NCBI RefSeq assembly: GCF_000315625.1
Contig: NW_005434591.1
Span: 59,895 to 123,894, forward strand
Reading direction: 5' to 3'
DNA length: 64,000 nt
DNA from: Guillardia theta CCMP2712
Taxonomy: Eukaryota > Cryptophyceae > Pyrenomonadales > Geminigeraceae
Shown here: positions 33,856 through 45,369 of the stretch, one piece after another
Numbering within the stretch: the stretch's first letter is position 1
Layout: every line of letters begins with the position of its first letter
Program-made: the position numbers and the translations under genes
The notes under the pieces: generated by a model
The model's database searches: none
What the model was told of the DNA's origin: nothing
Seen by the model: the letters and a program-made list of their open reading frames with translations, nothing else

Positions 33856-34373
33856 ATGCGCAAGAGCTCAGCTTGCTGCCTCCTCCTTGTGCTCTTGCTC
33901 CATTGCCTGCAGCTGCAGGCGATGGAGACGATCATGAGCAGTGAGAGGGGAAAGCTCTCGATGCTTCCTAGGAAGATAAGAAGGTTCACACACGGGAAGA
34001 TAATCTGCATGCAGGGCAAGGAGTTTATCAACGAGGTCCCTCAGAGGTCCCTCCTCGTCTCTGATCTCCTCTTGCCTCACACGCTGCTGCTTGTCAGGTG
34101 CTGGAGGGACAGGGTCACCCTGGACACGTCGATACCGCTCGACGACCTAGCAGCAGAGGAGACTTTCATCAAGTTGCTTGAGACAGCAAGGAGGTGAGGG
34201 ATGGTTCTGGCCAGCCCGTCATGGTCTGATCAAACCGTCTGTCAGGATCATGACGTATCCTCGTGCTCGCACAGACTGGTGCTTGCAAAGAGGAAGCGTT
34301 CCATGCCTCGGAGGAGAGCTTGCGCTTGTCGCGGAGTCCATCTTGCAGCAGCAGCAGTATGGACCAGGTCGAC

Positions 34374-34416
<43 letters not shown>

Positions 34417-36621
34417 GACTTCAGTTCATGTGCATTGTGGACAGAGTTCAACGACAAGGTCCAACTCTTCCTTCCGGGAGCCCTGGGCTGGGAGGTCCCG
34501 AAGTCAGGGATAATCTCCGAGTTCGACCTCTACCAGGTGCTCAGCTCATCCCTGCGGTCTGTTGCTGATAGCTTCATGCAGCAAGCAGCATGGGGTATGA
34601 TGCAGATTCAAAAGCTACATCAGTTTGAGTACCTGGAATCAGTGCAGCTCTTTGACAAGGTGGGATGGCATTGCGTTGACCGCGGTCGCTTAACCAGATT
34701 GCTGGCTTCTCAGGGAGAGATTGACGAGTACGATCTAGAAAGGTTGTTCTATGCAGACGAGGATGAAGAGACTGAGGTGCAAGGAATACAGTGTGAATAG
34801 TCTACTGATATCGAGATGCAGATGATACGAGTTTTGTTGAAAGTGAAGAACTGCTACAAGGAGGACCGTGTTGTGTTCGTGGAGATCGGAACGATCCTTG
34901 AGCCAACCCTTACCACAGCACAGAAAGCCATCGAGACGTCCTGTCTGGTGGTTGCAAGAGAAATTAGGTTCCTCATTCCTGCCGGCATGACAAGGTCGAG
35001 GATTGCTTGCTGCTTCTGTCTGCGACCAGGTTGAGATGCGTCACTTTCCGCCATGGGAAACTGGTGATGTCCGAGGCAGGTCTACAGGTTCCGAAGGGCG
35101 AAGTCAAGCTTACGCCATTTCTCTTTGACCTCGCTGATCCAACGCCCTTCACCTGTGACAACCCGTTCAAGAACCATCTCTTCTTCTGGAGGTATCTCGG
35201 AGAGACAAAACAGAGGTGAGCCGATGGCGGTGTTAGGTGGGAGGAGAGGAAAGCAGAAGGCAGGAGAAGGCAGGAGAAGCAAAGGGATGTCTAGTTGACC
35301 TGTGGGTGATGAAAACGATCAAGGAGGATGATTTAACTGTGATTCGTTACCTGGGATCGATTCTCAATGGCATGCAGGAGGGACGCCTCGCACAAGGCTC
35401 TCACGTTGGCATCGGAGACAACTTACAACATCTTCAAGAACAAACTGAGAGAAGTTGTCAATGTCTTGGTGAAGTCGAATCAGTCAGAGCAGCTGCCACC
35501 TGTGTTAGAGCACGGCAAGGAGAACAACTGGAAGAAGATTATCAACTCCTTGAGCTGGTGCTGGCCGTGGTACACGATGGACCCATGGAGTCAGATGCTG
35601 AAGAGAAACAAGATAAGACAAGGGAGCGAGAGGGACGAAGATGAAGGGGATGTTAATGCAGAGAGGAGGTTTATTCGCAATCAGAGGCTTTCTCTAATCG
35701 TCCCGGTGAGAAGCATCAATGGCTCCGGCTTTCAGTTTGTCGATCGCTTCAAGCTTGCGTTAGACAACCCCAGCCAGGTCATGCCGATCTTCACTTGACT
35801 TCAACGTCATCTTGCCTGTTGTTTGCCCTTCTTACTGCTCACAGAGACAATCGCGTTCCCTTCCTCCTCCTCTTACTCCTTCTCCTCCCTCTCCTCCTCT
35901 CCTCCTCTTCCTTCTCCCTCTCCTCTCCCTCTTCTTCCGCTCCTCCTCTTTCGCCTTGTTCTTTGCCTTTCATCGCTGCTCTGACTTTCTTGAGCTCTCA
36001 AGACTCTCAAGACTCTCAAGACTCACATCAAATTTTCAGGTCTTCGAAGGGAAGTACGCGCAAGACTTCCTGGATGCAAGAGCTCAATTAGAGTACAAGA
36101 AGATTCAAGACAAGACCGGCCAAAAGATCTTCTCCTTCCTTCGCTCCCTCGCCTCCAGACGCCGAGTTGAGGACGCCGACCTGGGCGCGATCATAGAGGC
36201 GTTTGAGAAGCACAACATGTCCTATCCCTTCCTCCTCCCCGTTACTAGAAAAGAGGCCCCGGACTACCACCAGATAGTCAAGAAGCCGATGTCTCTATCG
36301 ATGATCAAGGCAAGGTACAACAACCATGAGTACGACGGGAAGGTTGGGATGAAGAACTTCATCAAGGACTTCGAGCTTATCTTCTCCAACGCCTTCACCT
36401 ACAACCGCAAGTCTAGCCTTGTCTACAAGCTTGCGGAGGAAGTCCAGGAGTTTACTGTGGACCAGATACAGGGAGTCCTGCAATCATTGCCGGTGGTTAC
36501 GAGCACCACTGGGAAGAACGTCTCCAACTACGTGAGCCAAACTCTCATGGACGTTAGCGAGGAGGAGGTGGAAGAAGCTCGATTCTCCTCTGTCTCAGCG
36601 TCGAAGCAAGAAAACGACGAT

Positions 36622-36702
<81 letters not shown>

Positions 36703-36705
36703 TAG
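33856..36705 (+). CDS. Multi-exon protein ending in a bromodomain and polyQ (possibly two genes)
   Basis: The start at 33856 gives a hydrophobic leader (ACCLLLVLLLHCLQLQA). Exons follow with RIMTYPRARTDWCLQRGS, EFNDKVQLFLPGALGWEVPK, GEIDEYDLERLFYADEDEET, NCYKEDRVVFVEIGTILEPT, RLRCVTFRHGKLVMSEAGLQ and a long exon 35392-35781 (DASHKALTLASETTYNIFKN). The last exon, from about 36040, starts VFEGKYAQDFLDARAQ and contains a bromodomain: APDYHQIVKKPMSLSMIKAR, then FSNAFTYN with the acetyl-lysine-binding Asn. It ends in about 26 Gln and a TAG. Bromodomains read acetylated histones, which sits oddly with a secretory leader. So either the start is wrong or a secreted protein (stop at 35796-35798, after PSQVMPIFT) precedes a separate bromodomain gene. 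The splice NPSQ to VFEGK is in frame. Confidence 0.6.
34374..34416. repeat. (CTG)14 microsatellite in an intron
   Basis: About 14 CTG units between the exon ending QQQQYGP and the exon starting EFNDKV. The exon junctions keep frame when the repeat is removed. Confidence 0.85.
36624..36702 (+). repeat. (CAG)n coding repeat, polyglutamine tail
   Basis: About 26 CAG/CAA codons directly before a TAG stop, at the C-terminus of the bromodomain protein. The frame downstream of the TAG stays open for about 38 codons. Confidence 0.85.
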
Positions 36706-36797
36706 AACGTGCAGGAGGGTGCAGGTGGTGGTGGTAGCGGTGGCAAGGAAGCTAAAACAATTCTGATGAAGATTGAGATAGGAAAGAAAGAGAGCAG

Positions 36798-39091
36798 GGG
36801 ACTTGAAAGAACTTCAAAGGAGGAGGCCGAGTGAGAAAGCTGATGCCCATGAGCAGGAGATGCATGGAGGGAGAGATGAAGATCGTGACTGTCACATCCT
36901 CGATAGCGTTGCGGAAGAGAAGATCCTCGGTGAGATCGTCAGATGATCGACATGACGAGTTGTGATGAAGACTGGCAGACTGCCTTGAGCCCAGGGTGAC
37001 ACTAGGAGGATGTTTGATCGAGCATCACTCGTGAGTGAAGTTGTTGTCCTAGCACTTGCAGCATCTGACGAACCTGATGCTTCTCGCGACCTCCCGACAG
37101 GTCCAACTGGTTCCCCGAGAGATTCTTCGACCTTGTCGTGGTGCTGACGTGTGAGAACGGGTGAATGGCTCTTGATGCTTCGCATGCCGCGGGGTGAGGA
37201 GAGAGATTGTACTGACTGTCTCATCCTATGCAGGATGCTGTACAAGAGACTGAAGGCGAGGGACTACGAAGAGAAGAAGGTTTGTCGTTTCCTCTCCCCG
37301 CAGCTTCTCCATCCTGTCTCATGCTGTCCCCTGCTGTATCCTTGATGCTGCTTCAGATTACAGAGAACGTCGACTGTGAGATCATGCAGGTATGTTTTGT
37401 TCGCTCGCTCGCGAGAGTGCTGAAGTCACCGTCAAGACGGTCTTACAGGAAGCCTTGGAGAGCTACAAGCCTGACAAGATCCTGACCTTCAAGTCTGAGA
37501 CCGAGAAAGACATGGAACAGGCTCATGCTGCCGTTAGCGACTTCATCAGGAGCTGGGGGCGGCAAGATGAGACTAAGGAACGAGCTGCTCCACAAAACAA
37601 CATGGAGCTAGAGCAGCGTCCTGTGCGAAAGTCAGGCAAGCAGGTCCCTCCCTCGCCCTCCCTCCGCGGCATGAAGTCCAAGACCTCGGAGGAGAAACAG
37701 GTAGAGAGCCCCCGGATGTCGCAACCGAAGCAGAGGAGGGGAGGGGAGGACGGCGATCTCAAGGAGAACTGGAGTGCTCTAACGACTGCAGCCATCGGTG
37801 ACCCCTAACACGCCGCGACCTGCTCTGACTGACCGCGGCAATGTAGAGCACATGTTAGACATCTGGAACGATATCGGCGGAAACTCTCTAGCGTTTCCTT
37901 TTCATCACCCTGTGATATGAGACGAGACGCGGAAGGAGAAGCTGATCGCGGTGCTGCTGCAGGTCACGAAGCGACAAGCGCTGGACTACAAGGACGTGAT
38001 CCGCCGTCCTATGGCGCTCTCAAACGTCATGAAGAAGCTTGAGGGCGCACAGTACAAGGTGAGGAGGAAGAACTTTGTGTGGAGATGATTGAAATGGCGC
38101 TTTCAGTCCCTTGTTGAGTTCTTCTCGGATATGGACGTCATCTTTAGAAACGCCATGCTGTATAATAAGGTCGGCTCCACGTTTCATCAACTTTATCATC
38201 CTCCCCCCACTCTTCTCCCTCCACCTCCTCTGCCCCTACTTTGTGACCAGTTTTCTTCCCCTTCATCCTGCCGCAAGCTCTCCTTCCTTGCAATCTGCGC
38301 ATGCCCGGGCATCCAGCTACCCTTGATCACTCGCTCTACACTCCTCCTCCCATCGCATGCAATATAGCTTGCAATCGCAGCATTCCTTCTATCCTCCTTC
38401 CCTTCCCCTCCCATCCAACCTCTCCATCTCGATCCGACTGCCTCCCTTACCGTGGAACCAGGAGGATTCTGAAATCGCCATCGCGGCAAGACAACTACAA
38501 GCTATACTCCATCAGCACTGCAGGTCATCGACTCTCTTCCCTTCTCCCTCTCCGTTTTCCTCCCTGTCCCCAACTCCCTCGACCATTCGCCCTCCTCCCT
38601 GTTCCCTCCTCCCTCCTCCCTGTTCCCTCCTCCCTGTTCCCTCCTCCCTCCTCCCTGTTCCCTCCTCCCTGTTCCCCTGTTCCCTCCTCCCTCCTCCCTC
38701 CTCCCTCCTCCCTCCTCCCTCCTCCCTCCTCCCTCCTCCCTCCTCCCTCCTCACTCCTCCCTCCTCCCTCCTCCCTCCTCCCTCCTCCCTCGCCCCAGCT
38801 CACTTCTTTGCCAACAGGAGGATCCTGCCACAGACAGCGGACAAGCTCCTGGCCGAGATCACTCCAAAGTCTCCAGGTAGTCGTCGAGAGCTCTGCCCTC
38901 CCAGACACTCCTCTCCACACGCTCCTCCTCCTCTCCCTTGAGGATTGCTCCCCTGTATCCTTCAACCTCCTTCTCCTTGATCATCAATCACGATCGACTG
39001 AACTGCTCATGCAGCGGAGGACCTCGTTCCAGCTGCTGCGCTCCACGTCAAGGCCACCAAGACCCCAACTGATCCGATGCAACTCGGTTGA
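36798..39091 (+). CDS. AK6/Fap7-type adenylate kinase fused to a bromodomain
   Basis: From 36798 an open segment reads GDLKELQ, then DEDRDCHILDSVAEEKIL, equivalent to AK6's GDLA and YDCPILDED regions. Exons 37101-37148, 37234-37279 and 37357-37389 give SNWFPERFFDLVVVL, MLYKRLKARDYEEKK and ITENVDCEIMQ. Exon 37437-37797 continues TVLQEALESYKPDKI. These match AK6 (FFPERWF, LYERLETRGYNEKK, NIQCEIFQ) in order. Exon 37437-37797 then splices through a 49-nt intron, in phase, to 37847-37911, 37963-38058, 38107-38169 and 38462-38523: a bromodomain (LAFPFHHPVTKRQALDYKDV, IRRPMALSNVMKKL, FRNAMLYNKEDSEI). Exons 38818-38876 and 39015-39091 finish it. AK6 is a nuclear ATPase needed for 18S rRNA maturation. 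The N-terminal Walker A loop was not found, so the start is unresolved. Confidence 0.75.
38585..38795. repeat. (CTCCCTC)n / CTCCCTGTTCC repeat in an intron
   Basis: About 210 bp of CTCCCTC and CTCCCTGTTCC units within the AK6-bromodomain gene intron 38524-38817. The very start of the window (1-70) shows the same vocabulary. Confidence 0.85.
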
Positions 39092-39179
39092 CATCAGTTG
39101 CCAAGGGAGTCAAGTCGTTCGATCGGCTGCTGGCTCCTCAACTTGACTAACTTCCGTGATTGTCTCTTAATCAACTTGT

Positions 39180-39720
39180 GAACTATGAGCCTGTTGGTTA
39201 CCTTCCGAAGTTCCGATCATGCCACTCAGCGGCCCGGCGCGTCGGGGCCCTACTGGTCAGTGACCCTCAGCGGCCGCCTGCCAGGTGCCCCCGCCCGGCA
39301 ACCGGCCGGGCGGCGGCAACCGGCCGGGCGGCGGCCAGTGCCGGAACTTTGGAACGCTTCGTCAGTGTCGGACCGGGCGTGACACGGGGGGGGCGGGCCC
39401 CGCACCCACCGGCCCGTCGAGCCTCGGAGGGCCTGCCGCTGAGTGGCCGGGCCGCCGCGGCCACGCGGCCCGCCGGCCCGGGCCGCCGGGCCCGGTGCCG
39501 CCGTAGTAGAACCGTGTTGAACTTGATAATTGAACCTGGGCTTCAAGTTCCCGGAAGCGGCACTGCGCCTAGCGCGGCGCGGCCTAGCCGCGCGGCGCCC
39601 GGGTACAGTACGGTACTACGTACTCGGGGCCGCAACGGTAACTCAGTACGCCGGGTACAAACTCATAGCTGCCTAAGTTACTAGTCACTTGACTTTGAGC
39701 CTCAGTTATGAGCCTCGCCC
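39180..39720. repeat. GC-rich island of palindromic words (island C)
   Basis: Very GC-rich (CGGCCGGGCGGCGG, GGCCCGCCGGCCCGGGCC) with TCAGCGGCC, GTACGGTAC and TCAAGTTCCCGG words, like island A at 1112-2160. Directly after it the sequence turns AT-rich. A local duplication, GGCAACCGGCCGGGCGGC, occurs twice near 39297-39335. Confidence 0.55.
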
Positions 39721-42057
39721 CCAAGTTTGTCTGATTGTTAAAAAAAGATACAGTACCACTAAATAATATTTAACATTACATGGTTTTAAAATTTCTATCA
39801 CAGGCTCTGTATTCGTTACGAATTATCGAAAAGTGTTTTAAATGGTACGCAATTCCGCCATTTTAAATAACCAGTTATATAACCGAGGGCTGAGCACCCA
39901 CCCCCTCTAGGAGCTACGTCCCAATAGGTCTTGTCGCAACCAATGGTTTTATGGCCCAGGGGCCGCGGGTACCGGTAGATCTCTGATTATTTTTAGGGGT
40001 AGTTACGTAATTGTGTACCCCTGGTTTTATCGTAGAGCAGAGGGGTGATGGGAGGGATATGCCAATGATTTCCTCCTGAGGCCGGGGGCCGAGTTTTATG
40101 TCCGGGGTATTTTAAGATAACAAATGTTTTTCCACTGGTTCTTTTATAAACCAAGATCGAATATTTAAAAACATTTAGAATCGGAGCGTTGGGGTTTGGA
40201 ATGATGGGTTAACTGAAATGACACTCTTTCAGACTGGAGTGAACGTATTGTTGGAAAATTAGGTGCAGGCCCTGGGGGTTGGCATTAGAGGCTCACTTAA
40301 GAAAACAACAACGCAGAGAGCAGGGACAATGTGGAGGAAAGGACGTCAAGACGAGCCACGATGATCCCATGGGTAGAAGGTATGCCCTTCTCCATTATAG
40401 TTCGCTTATAGAGATGAAGCAGGAGTGGGGATGGGGTGTCGTGTATAAACATTCCGTTTGCACAGCCTGCTCGCAAGCACTGGTGGTGAAAGATTCCCGG
40501 GGACAATAAGGGGGTAGGGGTGGGGCCGAAAATGTTGATGAACGGGGTAGGGGGTATGGGAGTATACAAAGGAAGAATATTGGGATATTGCAGACCTTTG
40601 GGTAGCAAAAAGCTGGATTCCGTCAAGGGGTAGGGTGGAACAATGAAGAAACAGAGGGTAGGGGTATGGATGGTTGAAGATCATTACTGTGGGTCCAAAG
40701 GTATCTGAGCGAAAGGATGTGATCTCGTCATTCGAGGTTGTACCAAAAGTGGGGGTCCTCGTAGTAATTGCTCGAGATCTTTGGAGATTCGTACCAGAGG
40801 GCCCCGGGGTTAAATTATTTTTTGATATATATAATTATATTGTTTTTGGGAAGCAGAGGGTAGGGGTGACCATTCAAGGTTATTTGGTCTGGTCCCGAAC
40901 GGGGTGGGGAGGGACCTTTGTCATAAAGAGAGGGGTCTTCAAGGTTCATGGAGGGGTAGTATGGTGTAAAGAGGTGTCTTTCCCCTGAGGCGGGTGAGGG
41001 AAAAGGGTGGGGGGTGGTCTAAAGGAAGTTCTGCCCGTACTTTTTACAGACAGTATGTGGGTAGTCGAGGGTTTTCTTGAATGAGCTATGGTACTGCTGT
41101 TCGCTGCCATTTTACTTGGGGTAGGGTGGTAGGGTCTGTGGATGACTGAAGTACGGGAGTAATTGGGTGGGTGGGGGTGGTTGCTGCACGGGTGGGAGAC
41201 GTACCGGAAAAAGATGAGTTTTATACTGATTCGCGCATGGGTAGGGGGTTTGATGGTGCCAAGGGTAGGGGTGGGGGCAAGGGGACACATCGGGGTACAA
41301 CAAAATGTGGGGTGGGTAGGGTACAGGCGCCATGCGGATCGAACTAGAAAATTTAGGAGCTAGGCAGAAAGGTTGAGGAGAAGGAGTGTGGAAGCGAGCT
41401 TTGTGGTGAGAGGACGAGAGAGTAGATACTCACAGTCCTCATCAGTGGAGGAGAGGCAGAGTGCAATAGCAAGACAGGCAGGATTCAGTGGATTAGGAAC
41501 CTTCCCTGTTTACGTGAAATTTTGTCAAGGAGTTAGGAGGTCTCGGTGAAGAATTCCTGCGTGTTTCTTGTCGTTGGCGATTCCACCATAATTATTAGAT
41601 CGACCCAGATATGTTCGTTGAATTCTGTCATGAAAGCTCTGCTGAAACCAACCGAATCTTCAAAGCTGGGAATGACCAGCGTCTCGTGTCAGTTTGTTGA
41701 TAGATCTTAGCACGGAAAGAGCATAGCATGTTCGGCTTTTCTTTCGTGAGACAAACGCATTTTTTTGTATTTGGTTTCATTGTTAGGCCATTCGATCCCA
41801 AGTCTGCAGCCTGACTTGCTCCCTGCAGTGTCAAGCGTTTCTTGTCTGCTGGTTACTGGTGACCCAACAATGTGCAAGAGGTAGACAATGCGGGATGGGG
41901 AAGAATGAACATACGGTACATCTGTGCGAGAAGTCCTCTTGGGTTTTGGAACCTGGTGAGTAGTCTGACCAAGGTAAAGAATCAGAAGGTTGGGTTTGGA
42001 GTCTGAGCAAGGGCTGTAACGCTCTTGGAGCTGGGCAGCTCAGGTTGTGTTGCCATC
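39721..42057. other. Spacer: AT-rich segment, then 0.85 kb of GGGGTAGGG words
   Basis: 39721-40260 is AT-rich with no exon seen. 40500-41345 is saturated with G-rich words on this strand (GGGGGTAGGGGTGGGG, GGGTAGGGGTATGG, GGGTAGGGTGG) and short TA- or CA-containing spacers; the whole block is strand-asymmetric. 41346-42057 is unremarkable 5' flank of the kinase gene. Confidence 0.45.
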
Positions 42058-44325
42058 ATGATGATACAGATGACTTGCAAGCACTTGTTCCTGTTGGTGG
42101 CCATCGTGTACGTTGTACAAGTGGACAGCAGGTTTCCTGTGATGGGGGTAGGGAGGACGGAGCATGGAGGAGCGACACGATGCAAGATTTTGAGATTGAG
42201 GGGAGGGGAGGAGCAGCGGAGCTTTCATGACGACTTCTACATGGGGGAAACACAGAGCTTGACGAGCCTGCAGATCGGAGATGTGATCGGGTTCGGCTCG
42301 TTCAGCACTGTGCATGCGGGGATCGGGGATGGGGAGATTCCTGTCGCTGTCAAGAGGACGAGGATCAACAGTGACGACGTTGTGAACCTGAAGAGGATTG
42401 AGAGGGAGATCAGCATCCTTGGCCGGTTGAACCACAGGAATGTTGTGAAACTGCTGCACGTCATGAAAGAGAAGGGGAGCAGGGGAGAGGAGGTCGTGAG
42501 TCTGGTGCTGGAGCGATGCCTTGGAGGAGAGCTCTTTGACTTTGTAAACGACTTCCAAACTTTCCATGCCAACGGAGATCGATCGTGGCGGCGTTCCAAC
42601 ACAACAGAGATCTTGACGGTGAAGGAGGAGCATATCGCCAAGATCGTCCATCATATCCTGGTCGCGGTGGACTACCTCCACTCTCAGCATGTAGTACATC
42701 GTGATCTGAAGGTGAGCTCAGATCGTGTTTGAGATGGTGGTTGCTCACTTGTTTGTTCGGAACAGCTTGAGAATGTCATGTTCGAAGATCCTTTTAACGT
42801 CGACAAGGATCCTGTTGTCAAGCTCATCGACTTCGGATTTAGCAGGGAGTTTGGGAACGAACGGGACATGTTCACTGCATGTGGATCGACCCTGTACATC
42901 GCGCCTGAGGTATGAATGTGTGTCACATTCATCTGGTCTTGTCTTGTCTTGTCTTGTCTTGTCTTGTCTTGTCTTGTCTTGTCTTGTCTTGTCTTGACCG
43001 TTATCTAATCTTCCCCTTCTGCCTCTCCTCAACTTGATCTGCACTTGCGATCATTGCCGCATCATGACGTGTGTTGGATTTGCGGCTGTCGAAACTGAAC
43101 AGGAGTGTCAGGTGCTCATGGCGAAAGAGACGGGTCAAGGTTATTCATCAGAATGTGACTTGTGGGCTGTGGGGGTTATGGTGAGTGGAAACATTCTTTT
43201 CATCGGATGCGAGAGTTCTGTTGGTGCAAACTGTTGAGGAAGAGGAGCGCGAAAGCAGAAAGGAGGATGTGGTGGTTGAGAGTGTTGCTTGACTGCAAGA
43301 CATGCTGTCGTGTCCCGTTGGCGTGACGGATCAATTGATGCTGCAGTGACATGTCAACTCATGTTGTTTGCAGTCGTATATCTTGCTCTGTTGCAAGCCG
43401 CCCTTCAGCGGGCCAACGTCATACGACATCGGGTGTGCGATCAAGAGTGGAAAGTATGCTTATCCTGGTAGGAGGAGGAGGAGGTAGAGGTGGTGTGGTT
43501 GTGACCTGTCGTTTCCACAGATTATGCACTCATATCCGATGAAGCGAAAGACTTCATTGCGGTGAGATGATTTGATTGAGGAGGAGGAGGAGGAGGAGCG
43601 AGGAGGAGGAGGAAGAGAATGTGGCGGAGGAGGAGGAGGAGGAGGGAAGGCAGATGGTGGAGGGAGGAGAAGGGGAGGAGGAGGAGGAGAGTTGGTAATG
43701 ATTTTGGCAGGGGTTACTCGAACTCGATCCTTCCAAGAGGATGACTGCACGACAAGCGCTCGAGCATTCATGGATCCGACGGGTGAGTACCGGATGTCTC
43801 CTTGTTTCCTCCTCCCGCCTCCCGCCTCCCTCCTCCCTCCTCCCCTGTTCTCCTCCCTCTTCCTTCGTTCCTCCTCCTTCTCTCTGCCCCTCTCCATTCC
43901 TCGTAGCTTCCCCTGCTCCTCTCTCTCCCCCCCCTCGTTGCTCTTCCTCCCTCTTCCTCCTCATCCTCCTTGAAACCTTCCAAGGTAACTCTGATCCGCA
44001 GTATGTACCGCAAGAGGACGAGGGATGGGGGAGGAGGATCGGCAAATTTCTTGCGGTACCTCAAAGCGACAGTTCCAAAGAATCTTGTGTGGGTCTGTCA
44101 GAAGGGTGGGAGGTCTCTCTTGGCAAGTGGCTGCGCCATATGGTATCTTCTACTTATCTTTGTCCTCCCCCGCCCGCCGCTCGATGCATGCCTCCCCTTC
44201 CACTTCTTCCTCAACCTCTTCCTCTCTATCGCTCTCACCTCCACCTGTTTCTCCTTCCATCCCCCTCGCCCCTTCCTCTTCCTCTCTCTCCTTCTGCCTC
44301 TCCCTCTCTCCCTCTCTCTCTCCCT

Positions 44326-44398
<73 letters not shown>

Positions 44399-44611
44399 CG
44401 ACCATGACCGTCGCCTTTTCTGCTTGCTGCTGCTTTCTCATCCTTGGCTCAGGTGCCGCACTGGAGAGCGTCAATACGGGGAAGAGCAAAAGGTGAGATG
44501 AGACGAGAGAGGGAGGAGGAGGAGGAGGAGGAGGGCAGAAGAATGGCAGGGAGGAGGAGACGATTGGATGGAAGAGATGGGAGGAGGAGGAGCAGTGATG
44601 GGAGAGGATGA
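42058..44611 (+). CDS. Signal-peptide-bearing CAMK-like Ser/Thr protein kinase
   Basis: Exons 42058-42711, 42766-42909, 43103-43180, 43374-43467, 43521-43561, 43711-43782, 44002-44142 and 44453-44611. All are GT-AG, in frame, about 460 aa. The leader CKHLFLLVAIVYVVQVDS is a signal peptide, followed by KILRLRGGEEQ. Kinase motifs are complete: glycine loop IGFGSFSTVHAG, VAVKR (Lys), HRDLKLENVMFED, KLIDFGFSREFG, GSTLYIAPEV, CDLWAVGVMSYILLC, PFSGPT and a final DPSKRMTARQALEHSWI. The DPSKRMTARQALEHPW-type ending is typical of CAMK/CDPK-like kinases. No EF hands follow; a Trp/Arg-rich tail does. Kinases with N-terminal secretory leaders may act in the ER, Golgi or plastid-surrounding compartments; where this one acts is unknown. 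Intron 2 contains a CTTGT pentamer repeat and later introns GGA and CTCT repeats. Confidence 0.88.
42941..42998. repeat. (CTTGT)n repeat in a kinase intron
   Basis: About eleven to twelve copies of the pentamer TTGTC immediately after exon 2 of the kinase gene. Confidence 0.9.
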
Positions 44612-44726
44612 AATTTTGACAGCAAGTGCAGGTCTCAGGAGTCGAGTTCCTGTTGCAGGTTGACAAGAATTATTTGAGATGTCAGAAAGGTTATAAACAA
44701 GTGGGAAAACATAATCGCTTGTCTCC

Positions 44727-44783
<57 letters not shown>

Positions 44784-45369
44784 CCATCATCATCATCATC
44801 ATGAACGGTTCAGTATTTTATCGCTCCTTTACAAAACGTTTCCCTAACTTAACATCCTCCGCGCTTGAATCCTCTTCCTCTTCTCCCTCCTAACTCTTCT
44901 ACCTCCACTCTGCTGTGTGCTATTGCGCGGATCCGTCTCCCGCTCCTGCCCCTCCTTCCCCCAAGTCAAATTTCTTGACTGGCTTGCCGTTACTGCAATT
45001 CTTGTCAGGGACCAAACAACATTCCTTACCTCAAACTCTACCTAAACACTCCCTCCCCCGCTCCTCTTCCCCTCGCTCCTCCTTCCACCTCCCTCCTCTC
45101 TCACCGAAAGTAGGCGATGAAGCCAATGCTGTTATCTCCTTTCCTCTCCTTATATTCCCCTGCTCGGACATCAGGACACCTCTCCTCTTCCTCCCTCTTC
45201 CCTGCCCCGACGTCCTCCTCTTGTCCCCCTGCTGCTCCTCCTGCTCCTCCCCTCTGCCTCTTCCACTCTTACCCCATGTCATCCTCTTCTCCTCCTGTAC
45301 CTCTTCTTCCCTTTCCCCCACTCCACTCATCCCTCCCTCCTACCCCCTCCCCCCTCCCCCCTCCCTCCT
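44612..45369. other. Spacer with (CAT)n and pyrimidine tracts
   Basis: 44728-44803 holds about 24 CAT units. 44870-45369 is dominated by CTCC/CCTC words up to the N gap. No exon was recognised. Confidence 0.5.

Noticed and set aside
40500-41345. G-rich block as an internal telomere array
   Set aside because: The words are irregular and not tandem with a fixed period, so a telomere origin cannot be claimed.
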